Assembly (NCBI RefSeq): GCF_006547045.1
Contig: NZ_CP041242.1
Span: 692,001-756,000 of the forward strand
Direction: 5' to 3'
Length of the DNA: 64,000 nt
From: Lysobacter alkalisoli
Lineage (GTDB): Bacteria > Pseudomonadota > Gammaproteobacteria > Xanthomonadales > Xanthomonadaceae
The position numbers were made by a program, and so were the translations under genes. How positions within the stretch are numbered: position 1 is the stretch's first letter; each line of letters opens with the position of its first letter. Below the pieces are notes generated by a model. It had not been told where the DNA came from and did not search any database. It saw nothing but the letters and a program-made list of their open reading frames with translations. Of this stretch, positions 35,087 through 44,268 are shown piece by piece.

Positions 35087-35333
35087 GCCACCACCATGTC
35101 GCCGCCAGCACCAGCGAAGCCGGCCACAGCAGCCAGGGCGACAACATCGCCTGCGCCCAGCGCCGTTGTGGACGCAGGCCGAGGCCATGCACGAACAGTG
35201 CACATACCAAGATCAGCAGCGGCATCAGCAAGCCATGGCCGGCGGAGGTCAGTTCGCGCGCCCGCATCGCCGGCAGTATCAGTAGCGCTGCCGACAACGT
35301 CAGCGCCAGCAGCAGTGAGACGATGCGGGCCAT
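35079..35333 (-). CDS. ybgE: Cyd operon YbgE-family protein
   Basis: 84-residue membrane protein at the end of the cytochrome bd operon. ATG 35333 overlaps the cydX stop (TGATG). Three hydrophobic segments: IVSLLLALTLSAALLILP, GLLMPLLILVCALFVHGLGL and WLLWPASLVLAATWWW (read in part). YbgE proteins accompany cydABX in many gammaproteobacteria and their role is unclear. A longer in-frame upstream extension exists but would overlap cydX entirely. Confidence 0.85.
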   Translation of the reverse strand: MARIVSLLLALTLSAALLILPAMRARELTSAGHGLLMPLLILVCALFVHGLGLRPQRRWAQAMLSPWLLWPASLVLAATWWWLS

Positions 35334-35458
35334 CAGGTCCCGGGCGGACGGTCCGGGCGACCTTCCGTCCGCTCGGCATGCATCTCGTACCACATCGCAT
35401 TGAGGATCGCGAAGGCGCTGGCGAAGGCCAGCCCCAGGATCCAGGTGAAGTACCACAT
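35333..35458 (-). CDS. cydX: Cytochrome bd oxidase small subunit CydX
   Basis: 41-residue single-helix protein that stabilises the haem sites of the bd oxidase. It begins MWYFTWILGLAFASAFAILN, very close to the conserved MWYFAWILG of E. coli CydX, and keeps the downstream WYEMHAE. The ATG overlaps the cydB stop (TGATG) and its stop overlaps ybgE the same way. Confidence 0.94.
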   Translation of the reverse strand: MWYFTWILGLAFASAFAILNAMWYEMHAERTEGRPDRPPGT

Positions 35459-36582
35459 CAGTAACCCTCCTCGGATTCGGCCACGTGCGCGTGGGTGACC
35501 TGCCCGCGCATCACCCGGAACGCCCAGGTGCTGTAGACCAGTACGATCGGCAGCAGCACCACCGTCGCCAGCAGCATGATGCCGAGCGTGCGCGGGCTCG
35601 ACGACGCATCCCATACGGTCAGTCCGTGCGACGGGTCGGTCGCCGAGGGCAGCAGGAACGGGAACAGCGCCAGGCCGGCGGTGAAGATGATCGCGGCCAC
35701 CGCGATGGCGCTGGCGACGAAGGCCAGGCGGCGCTGGCGCAGCAGCGCGACCGCCACCAGTCCCGTCACCGCCAGCACCGGTGCCAGCAGCGTCCACGGA
35801 TTCTCGCGGTGATGCGACAGCCATGTACCGTTGGCCACCTCCACCTGCTTCTGCAGCGGATTGGACGGCCCCAGCGTGGCCGCAGTCCCCACAATCTCGT
35901 GTCCGCCCATCACCGTCAGCCAAAGTCCGGCTGCGATGAAGGCAACCAGTGTCACCAGTGCGGTGATCCGTGCGATACGGCGGGCGCGCAGGCCAACCGG
36001 ATCCTCGATCTTCATCGCCGCGAAGGTGGCGCCGTGCATGACCAGCATCGCCAGGCTGACCACACCGGCCAGCAACGCGAAGGGGTGGAACAGTCCGAAG
36101 AACGAACCGTCGTAGACCGGCAGCAGGTTCTCGGTCATGTGGAACGGCACGCCCAGGAACAGGTTGCCGAAGGCCACGCCGAACACCAGTGCCGGCACCA
36201 CGCCGGCTATGGTCAGCGCCCAGTCCCAGGTTCCGCGCCAGCGCCTTGATGGCAGCTTGTTGCGGAAGTTGAAGCCGACCGGGCGCAGGATCAACGCCAG
36301 CAGCACCAGGAACATCGCGAAATAGAATCCCGAGAACGACGCCGCGTACAGCAGCGGCCAGGCTGCGAAGATTGCGCCGCCGCCGAGGATGAACCAGACC
36401 TGGTGGCCCTCCCAGTGCGGTTCGATCGACTCCAGGACCATGCGTCGCTCGACGTCGTCGTGACCGAGCAGGCGAACGATCGCGCCCACCCCGAGGTCGT
36501 AACCGTCGCTCACGGCGAAGCCGATGAGCAGCACGCCCAGCAGCAGCCACCAGATCACGCGAAGGGTTTCGTAATCGAACAT
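35458..36582 (-). CDS. cydB: Cytochrome bd ubiquinol oxidase subunit II
   Basis: 374-residue inner-membrane subunit of the quinol oxidase complex. The family opening MFDYETLRVIWWLLLGVLLIGFAVSDGYDLGVGAI is complete (read in part), including the GYDLGVG motif, followed by IEPHWEGHQVWFILGGGAIFAAWP. About eight to nine helices. ATG 36582 lies 12 bases after cydA. No truncation seen. Confidence 0.96.
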   Translation of the reverse strand: MFDYETLRVIWWLLLGVLLIGFAVSDGYDLGVGAIVRLLGHDDVERRMVLESIEPHWEGHQVWFILGGGAIFAAWPLLYAASFSGFYFAMFLVLLALILRPVGFNFRNKLPSRRWRGTWDWALTIAGVVPALVFGVAFGNLFLGVPFHMTENLLPVYDGSFFGLFHPFALLAGVVSLAMLVMHGATFAAMKIEDPVGLRARRIARITALVTLVAFIAAGLWLTVMGGHEIVGTAATLGPSNPLQKQVEVANGTWLSHHRENPWTLLAPVLAVTGLVAVALLRQRRLAFVASAIAVAAIIFTAGLALFPFLLPSATDPSHGLTVWDASSSPRTLGIMLLATVVLLPIVLVYSTWAFRVMRGQVTHAHVAESEEGY

Positions 36583-36594
36583 GGCCGGGCTCCG

Positions 36595-38166
36595 TCAGGG
36601 CTGGGAGGGGGAGATGGAACCGTCGCCGATGCGATCGAGCGGCCACACGTTGAGTCCATCGGGACCGGCCTTGATCATGCGCTTCATCAGCACGACATCG
36701 ACGACTGCCAGCGCGGTGTAGAGCACCACGAAGCCGATCAGGCTGGCGGTGACCTGTCCGGCGCTGGTCGAGGACACGCCCAGGAAGGTCGGCAACACGC
36801 CATCGATCGCCCACGGCTGGCGGCCGTATTCGGCGACGATCCAGCCCAGCTCGGCCGCAACCCACGGCAGTGGCAGGCTCCACAGTGCCAGGCGCAGGAA
36901 GCGCGGGCGATCGAACCGGCGCCGGGAAACCAGGTAGAAGGCGTAGCCGAACAGCAGGATGAAGTAGAAGCCGAGCCCGACCATGATCCGGAACGACCAG
37001 AACAGCACCGGCACGTTGGGCACCGTGCTCCATGCGGCACGGTCGATGACCGCCTCGTCGGCCTTGGCCGGGTCGTCGACGTAGCGCAATGTCAGCAGGC
37101 CGAAGCCCAGGTCGTGGCGCAGGGCAAGGAAGAGATTGCGCTTGTCCGGATCGTCCGGGTCGGCGCGCACCGCCTGCAACGCGGCATGGGCCTGGATGCC
37201 GCGGCGGATGCGCTCGCGGTTCTGTTCGACCAGCTCGTGGATGCCGGGCACCTGCTCGTCCAGCGACCGGGTCGCGATCAGGCCCAGTGCCCACGGGATG
37301 TGGATGCCGGCGACGGTCTCGCGCTTCTCCATGTCCGGAAAACCGAACAAGGTGAACGAGGCCGGCGGTGCCTGGGTATGCCACTCGGCCTCGATAGCGG
37401 CCACCTTCATCTGCTGGTTTTCCGAAGCGGTGTAGCCGCTCTCGTCGCCGAGCACCACCACTGATAACGCCGAGGCCAGGCCGAAGCTGGCCGCGACCGC
37501 CATCGAGCGTTTCGCGAACTCCACGTTGCGCCCCTTGAGCAGATACCAGGCGCTTATCGACAGCACGAACATCGCCCCGGTGACATAGCCGGCGCTGACC
37601 GTATGCACGAACTTGGATTGTGCGACCGGATTGAACAGCACCGCGGCGAAGTCGGTTACCTCCATCCGCATCGTCTCGAAGTTGAACTCGGCGCCGACCG
37701 GGTACTGCATCCAGCCGTTGGCGATCAGGATCCACAGTGCCGACAGGTTGGCGCCGATCGCGGTCAGCCAGGTCACGGTCAGGTGCTGCAGTTTCGACAG
37801 CCGGTTCCAGCCGAAGAAGAACAGGCCGACGAAGGTGCTCTCCAGGAAGAACGCCATCAACCCTTCGATCGCCAGCGGCGCACCGAAGATGTCGCCGACG
37901 TAGTGCGAGTAGTAGGCCCAGTTGGTGCCGAACTGGAACTCCATGGTGATGCCGGTGGCGACACCCATGGCGAAGTTGATGCCGAACAGGATGCCCCAGA
38001 ACTTGGTCATCTGCTTCCAGATCTCGCGCCCGGTCATCACGTAGACGCTTTCCATGATCGCCATGATCAGCGCCAGCCCGAGCGTCAGCGGCACGAACAG
38101 GAAGTGGTAAAGCGCGGTGATGGCGAATTGCAGGCGGGACAGATCGACCACGTACAAGTCGGGCAT
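36595..38166 (-). CDS. cydA: Cytochrome bd ubiquinol oxidase subunit I
   Basis: Haem-carrying subunit that oxidises ubiquinol and reduces oxygen to water without pumping protons. 523 residues from ATG 38166, with AGGTGA just upstream; GTG 38175, overlapping cydP, is an alternative. Haem ligand His21 lies in LQFAITALYHFLFVPLTLG. Other signatures are GITMEFQFGTNWAYYSHYVGDIFGAPLAIEGLMAFFLES (read in part) and VAEYGRQPWAIDGVLPT (the GRQPW motif near residue 390-400). Length close to the 522-residue E. coli protein suggests the long Q-loop type. bd oxidases are high-affinity and resist sulfide and cyanide. Confidence 0.96.
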   Translation of the reverse strand: MPDLYVVDLSRLQFAITALYHFLFVPLTLGLALIMAIMESVYVMTGREIWKQMTKFWGILFGINFAMGVATGITMEFQFGTNWAYYSHYVGDIFGAPLAIEGLMAFFLESTFVGLFFFGWNRLSKLQHLTVTWLTAIGANLSALWILIANGWMQYPVGAEFNFETMRMEVTDFAAVLFNPVAQSKFVHTVSAGYVTGAMFVLSISAWYLLKGRNVEFAKRSMAVAASFGLASALSVVVLGDESGYTASENQQMKVAAIEAEWHTQAPPASFTLFGFPDMEKRETVAGIHIPWALGLIATRSLDEQVPGIHELVEQNRERIRRGIQAHAALQAVRADPDDPDKRNLFLALRHDLGFGLLTLRYVDDPAKADEAVIDRAAWSTVPNVPVLFWSFRIMVGLGFYFILLFGYAFYLVSRRRFDRPRFLRLALWSLPLPWVAAELGWIVAEYGRQPWAIDGVLPTFLGVSSTSAGQVTASLIGFVVLYTALAVVDVVLMKRMIKAGPDGLNVWPLDRIGDGSISPSQP

Positions 38167-38171
38167 GGAAA

Positions 38172-38363
38172 TCACCTGTGCAGTTGGAGACGGTCGGAGA
38201 CCTCGCCGGCGTCGATGTCGGGACGTTGCCCGCCGGAGAAGAAGAACGCGAACAGCAGGGCGATGAAGGCGATCTTGATCGCCAGCACCCAGCCCAGGTG
38301 GCGACGCAGCCGCCAGGCCCAGTGCGGCCCCTGTCGCGTCGTGCGTTTTGTCGGTTCGAGCAT
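38172..38363 (-). CDS. cydP: Cytochrome bd oxidase putative small subunit CydP
   Basis: 63-residue protein from ATG 38363 with an Arg-rich amphipathic N-terminus (RRHLGWVLAIK), one transmembrane helix (WVLAIKIAFIALLFAFFFSG) and the conserved GGQRPDID after the helix. This matches the CydP type that heads cydAB operons in xanthomonads and some proteobacteria. The stop TGA overlaps the GTG alternative start of cydA. A longer reading from 38411 lacks family support. Confidence 0.85.
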   Translation of the reverse strand: MLEPTKRTTRQGPHWAWRLRRHLGWVLAIKIAFIALLFAFFFSGGQRPDIDAGEVSDRLQLHR

Positions 38364-38428
38364 CGTGCCTACCCCGGTAGTGAAGGGTGGGTCAGGCTGT
38401 GATTGCGACAAACTCTAGAAGAACTGTT

Positions 38429-38466
38429 TCCTGCCATCCATTGGGCATTTTGTCCTGCCATCCATT
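38429..38466. repeat. Paired 14-bp direct repeat upstream of the cyd operon
   Basis: TCCTGCCATCCATT occurs at 38429-38442 and again at 38453-38466, 24 bp apart, 66-103 bases upstream of cydP. A perfect pair at such spacing could be a tandem regulator-binding site. No FNR palindrome is seen in this gap. Confidence 0.5.
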
Positions 38467-38529
38467 CGACCGCTCCAATCAGGAGTCGCAGCCGGGATTC
38501 GTTGACTCCCGGAAGCCGGGTGGGCGGCC

Positions 38530-39348
38530 TTAATTCCCTTGCGAACTCGCCAGCGCGGCGTTGAGCATGTCTGCCAGCCGCTGCCCTCCCGCACGCAACT
38601 GTGCCTCGGCAACCGGCCGCCACTGGTCCATGTAGCGCCTTCCGACCTTCGGCCCGGCCGGGTAGAAACCGGGCTGGATGACCGCGCTGCACGAAGCTTC
38701 CGCCCACCTTGCCGCCGAGCCGGTAGCGGGCGCGTGAACAGGCGCCGGCAGCGTCCGCAGCCGTGCCAGCCACTGCGCCTCGTCGAGGCGGGCGCTGTTG
38801 AGCAGGCCGCTGTCCCACAGCGCATGCAGGTTGCTGCCGCGTCCGTCGCGACTGCCGTCGTCGATGCTGATCTGGACGGTATTGCCGCCCTTGTCGTGGC
38901 CATGGCCGGCGTGCAACGGCTGGTGCACGTCGCCAACGAAGTGGACGACGAACTTGAGCGCCTGCAGGCGTTCGGCGCGCGGCCGGCTGCGGTCGGCGAG
39001 GATCGCGGCCTGGTCGTTGATCGCCTCGACCACACAGTTGCCGCCCTTGCAGTGGCGGGCGGCGATGTAGTGGCAGTCGTCCTCGGCAATGTTCACGTAG
39101 TGCCAGCGCGCGCTGCGGCGGCCCAGGTCGGGATCCTCTGCGCGCAGCTGATCGGCCCAGTTGGCGATGCCGGCCAGGGTCGGGTCGTCCTCGCCTTCGA
39201 GCAGGGCCAGTGCTTCGGCGCGGGCTTCGGGCGTCATCCCGTCCCAGGCCAGTCCGGCGATCAGACGGTGGCCAAGCGGCCCCCAGGCCGCAACCGGGAC
39301 GGGGATGAGCAGAGCGATGGCGAGCAGGCAGGAAAGCAGGCGGGTCAT
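38530..39348 (-). CDS. S1/P1 family nuclease, exported
   Basis: Zinc-dependent single-strand nuclease/3'-nucleotidase. 272 residues with a signal peptide (LLSCLLAIALLIPVPVAA) cleaved before WGPLGHRLIAGLAW, whose N-terminal Trp is a zinc ligand in this family. Further ligand motifs: ARWHYVNI (about residue 92), KFVVHFVGDVHQPLHAGH (about 135-152) and NLHALWDSGLLN (about 172-183). All trinuclear-zinc residues appear present. It is monocistronic and probably secreted or periplasmic for nucleic-acid scavenging. Confidence 0.92.
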   Translation of the reverse strand: MTRLLSCLLAIALLIPVPVAAWGPLGHRLIAGLAWDGMTPEARAEALALLEGEDDPTLAGIANWADQLRAEDPDLGRRSARWHYVNIAEDDCHYIAARHCKGGNCVVEAINDQAAILADRSRPRAERLQALKFVVHFVGDVHQPLHAGHGHDKGGNTVQISIDDGSRDGRGSNLHALWDSGLLNSARLDEAQWLARLRTLPAPVHAPATGSAARWAEASCSAVIQPGFYPAGPKVGRRYMDQWRPVAEAQLRAGGQRLADMLNAALASSQGN

Positions 39349-39371
39349 GCCGGCCACTGTAGCCGATATGA

Positions 39372-41216
<1,845 letters not shown>

Positions 41217-41272
41217 TCCGCCCCGCACCTGAAACCTGACGGGCGCGGCCCGGTTGGCAGGCCTTGACGGGC

Positions 41273-42973
41273 CTACTCGCTGACCCGGTCGCGCCCGCCG
41301 CGTTTTGCCCGGTAGAGCGCCTCGTCTGCCCGGGATAGCAGGCGATCCATGAATTCGGGTGATGGCTGGCTGGCGATGCCGATGCTGATGGTCACCCGGC
41401 CGCCCAAGCCGTCTTCGTGCGGGATGCAGGCGTCGCGAACCGCATCGCGGAAGCGTTCCGCCACCTCGCGGGTGATCGTGGCGCTGGTGTCGCGCAGCAG
41501 GACCACGAACTCCTCGCCGCCGACGCGTGCCAGCGTATCGCCGGGGACGCGCAGCAGGCCATGCATGATGCCGGCGACACGCTTGAGCACGGTGTCGCCG
41601 GCCGGATGGCCATAGCGGTCGTTGTAGGTCTTGAAGTGGTCGATGTCGATGATCAGTGCGCCGATCTCGGTTTCCGCATGCGCGGGGTCCTCGACCAGTT
41701 CACCGATCTCGCGCCGGAAGCCGCGTACGTTGAGCGCGCCGGTAAGGGCGTCGATGCTGGCGATGCGCTCGAGCTCATCGACGGCGTTGCGCAGATCAGC
41801 GGTACGCGCGGCGATTTCCTGATCGCGCTCCTCGACCACCCGCTGCAGTGATGTGGCCAGCTCTCGCTGTGCCTGCAAGGCATCGTTGAGCTCGCCGTAG
41901 GCGTGGTTGAGACGGTCGGACAATTCTCCGATCGCGCCGGCGATCGGTCGCAGTTCCATGGGCATGCCGCGTGCACTGTCGGCATCGAGCGGCGTGCCTA
42001 CGGCGAAGTTGCGCAATGTGTCGAGCAGGCGTCCGGTACCGGCGGCCAGGTCCCTGAGCTGGATCCAGACGGCGGCGATTACACCAAGGCTGGTCACGAT
42101 CAGCAGGGCGATCAGGGCCAGCGTGCTGCGGCCGATGGTTTCCAGCAATGGCCGATCGGGAGCCAGCAGCACGAGGACCCAGCCGCTCTCCATACGCGCA
42201 CGTGCGACGAAGGCGCCGCCGCCATTCATGATGTCGTGTTTGAAACGGCTGCGTGCGGTATTCAAGGGCGCCGGCTCTGACAGCGTCAGGCGCGGATCGC
42301 TGACGACCTGGAGGAACTCATAGGACAGCCCCGGCGTGGTGTGAATGACCTGGTTGCGGCGATCCAGCAGCAGCATTTCGTAGCCGCGGGCATGGAAGGC
42401 CTGGCTGCGCCGACTGGCGAACGTCTCGACATGGATCGACGCTTCGATCACACCCATGAAACGGCCATCGCGGACGATCGGCGCGGATATCGCCACCAGC
42501 GGGTCGGTGCCCAGCGCGCGTCCGCGGAAGGCGTTGGAAACGTATGGTTGCAGGGTGCGGGCAGGGGCGGCGAAGTACTCGCGGTCGCTGACGTTGGAGG
42601 GGCTGGCACCGGTGTCCGGCCCGGTCATTGCGTGCGCCAGCACCCGCCCTTCGTGATCGGTTACCAGGGCACTGAGCAGTCCAGGCGAGGCGTCGAGCAG
42701 GCGGGCGAGGTCGTCCGGCCAGGCATCCGACGCGACATCGCGGGTCTGCGCCAGCACGATGAGGCTGGCCAGGCGGCTATGGACATAGTCGTCGATGCTG
42801 GATGACGTCAGGCCGGCCGACAGCCCGAGTCGATCGCCGAGGGAGTCGCGTTCGGCCTGGTATTGCTGCCAGATCAGCACCGCGCTGAACAGCACGGCCG
42901 GGACCGCGGCGGCAAACAGCAGCAGCCGGGCGAAGCGCCGACGCAGGGTCCATGGACGTTCCGGGCGGGCCAA
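41273..42973 (-). CDS. Membrane-bound diguanylate cyclase (Cache-GGDEF)
   Basis: Makes cyclic di-GMP. 566 residues. The only plausible start is TTG 42973, since an in-frame stop lies close upstream and no ATG occurs before the first membrane helix (about residues 13-33). Periplasmic dCache-type sensor domain at about 40-275, second helix at about 283-305, a coiled linker at about 350-400 and a GGDEF domain at about 400-560. The active site is intact as VGGEEFVVLL near residue 490 with DHFKTYND and GHPAGDTVLK. No RxxD inhibitory site is obvious five residues before it. The signal sensed is unknown. Confidence 0.9.
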   Translation of the reverse strand: MARPERPWTLRRRFARLLLFAAAVPAVLFSAVLIWQQYQAERDSLGDRLGLSAGLTSSSIDDYVHSRLASLIVLAQTRDVASDAWPDDLARLLDASPGLLSALVTDHEGRVLAHAMTGPDTGASPSNVSDREYFAAPARTLQPYVSNAFRGRALGTDPLVAISAPIVRDGRFMGVIEASIHVETFASRRSQAFHARGYEMLLLDRRNQVIHTTPGLSYEFLQVVSDPRLTLSEPAPLNTARSRFKHDIMNGGGAFVARARMESGWVLVLLAPDRPLLETIGRSTLALIALLIVTSLGVIAAVWIQLRDLAAGTGRLLDTLRNFAVGTPLDADSARGMPMELRPIAGAIGELSDRLNHAYGELNDALQAQRELATSLQRVVEERDQEIAARTADLRNAVDELERIASIDALTGALNVRGFRREIGELVEDPAHAETEIGALIIDIDHFKTYNDRYGHPAGDTVLKRVAGIMHGLLRVPGDTLARVGGEEFVVLLRDTSATITREVAERFRDAVRDACIPHEDGLGGRVTISIGIASQPSPEFMDRLLSRADEALYRAKRGGRDRVSE

Positions 42974-43113
42974 GGAGGCGGGCGAACTCAGTGGGACGTT
43001 GGGCCTACGCTACCGCGCCGGCCGTCGCCCGACAATGACGCATATCACGGCTGCAGGCGGTCGCCGGCTCAGCGGCGCGACCGGGGCATCCCTGCCACCG
43101 GCCGCTGCGGAGA

Positions 43114-44133
43114 TCAGAACGCGGCGTCGAACGCGACCTCTCCGCTGACACCGACCTGATAGGCCGACACCCTGCGCTCGAAGAAGTTGGTCACCTCCTG
43201 CACGTCTTGAAGATCCATGAAGCCGAACGGGTTGGTCGAACCGAAGCGCTTTGGCAGGCCGAGCTGGCCCAGGCGCTGGTCGGCGCAGTATTCGAGGTAC
43301 TGGCGCATGTCCTTCAGCGACAGCCCGACCACTCCGCCGGACAGCACGTCCTGCGCGAACTGCATCTCGCAGTCGACGGCTTCTTCCAGCATCGCGACGA
43401 CCTGCTGTTTCAGCTCGTCGTCGAACAGCGCGGGTTCTTCCTTGCGCACGGTGTCGATCACTTCGAACGCGAACGCCATGTGGCAACTCTCGTCGCGGAA
43501 CACCCAGTTGGTGCCCGAGGCCAGTCCGTGCAGCAGCCCGCGCGAGCGCAGGTAGTAGACGTAGGCGAAGGCGGCGAAGAAGAACAGCCCCTCGATGCAG
43601 CAGGCGAAACAGATCAGGTTGAGCAGGAACTGCCGGCGCTGTTCGATGGTTTCGATGCGTTGCAGGCCCTGGATCGAGTCCATCCACTTGAAGCAGAAAT
43701 CGGCCTTGGCCCGGATCGACGGGATGTTCTCGACCGCGTCGAATGCTTTTGCGCGCGCGGCCGGGTCGGGCAGGTAGGTGTCGAGCAGGGTCAGGTAGAA
43801 CTGCACGTGCAGCGCTTCCTCGTATAGCTGCCGCGACAGGTACATGCGCGCCTCGGGCGCGTTGATGTGCTGGTACAGGTTCAGCACCAGGTTGTTGGCG
43901 ACGATCGAATCGCCGGTGGCGAAGAACGCGACCAGCCGCTCGATCAGGTGCCGCTCGGCCGGGCCGAACTTGTGCCGCAGGTCGTTGACGTCGAGTGAGA
44001 AGTCGACCTCCTCGACGGTCCAGGTGTTGCGGATCGCGTCGCGGTACATCTCGTAGAACCGCGGGTAGCGCATCGGCCGCAGGGTGAGGTCGAAGCCGGG
44101 GTCGAGCAGGTGGGGGGAGGTGTTGTCGGACAT
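43114..44133 (-). CDS. nrdB: Ribonucleoside-diphosphate reductase class Ia, beta subunit
   Basis: Small R2 subunit that holds the diiron-tyrosyl radical cofactor. 339 residues from ATG 44133, preceded by GAGGAA. Iron ligands and radical Tyr follow the class I pattern: EEALHVQFY gives E-x2-H-x3-Y (about residues 106-113), and DESCHMAFAFEVI supplies the second E-x2-H pair. The C-terminal tail, which docks onto NrdA, ends VGVSGEVAFDAAF. It is separated from nrdA by 135 bases that carry two REP-type hairpins, so expression relative to nrdA may be modulated after transcription. Confidence 0.96.
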   Translation of the reverse strand: MSDNTSPHLLDPGFDLTLRPMRYPRFYEMYRDAIRNTWTVEEVDFSLDVNDLRHKFGPAERHLIERLVAFFATGDSIVANNLVLNLYQHINAPEARMYLSRQLYEEALHVQFYLTLLDTYLPDPAARAKAFDAVENIPSIRAKADFCFKWMDSIQGLQRIETIEQRRQFLLNLICFACCIEGLFFFAAFAYVYYLRSRGLLHGLASGTNWVFRDESCHMAFAFEVIDTVRKEEPALFDDELKQQVVAMLEEAVDCEMQFAQDVLSGGVVGLSLKDMRQYLEYCADQRLGQLGLPKRFGSTNPFGFMDLQDVQEVTNFFERRVSAYQVGVSGEVAFDAAF

Positions 44134-44156
44134 GCAGGAATTCCTCTGGAGGAGTC

Positions 44157-44254
44157 CCTTCTCCCGCTTGCGGGAGAAGGTGCCCGTAGGGCGGATGAGG
44201 GCAGGGCGCGAGGCGGCCCTCACCCCAACCCCTCTCCCGCAGGCGGGAGAGGGG
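44157..44254. repeat. Paired REP-like hairpins between nrdA and nrdB
   Basis: CCTTCTCCCGC/GCGGGAGAAGG (44157-44180) and CCCCTCTCCCGC/GCGGGAGAGGGG (44229-44254) are two strong hairpins joined by GTGCCCGTAGGGCGGATGAGGG and a CCCTCACCCCAACC stretch (each part given singly). This bipartite CTCCCGC...GCGGGAG unit is a familiar dispersed element in xanthomonads and related bacteria. It lies inside the nrdAB transcript. Confidence 0.75.
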
Positions 44255-44268
44255 CTTCTGATTGGCGG

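Noticed and set aside
30941-35203. A 1420-codon open frame on the minus strand opposite the RND pump operon
   Set aside because: It is the mirror of strong plus-strand coding sequence. Its product is His/Arg/Gln-rich with no domain, as expected for antisense frames in GC-rich DNA.
35333-37735. An 800-codon minus-strand frame over cydB and cydA
   Set aside because: It is a shifted frame of the cyd genes. Only its last 41 codons coincide with a real gene, cydX.
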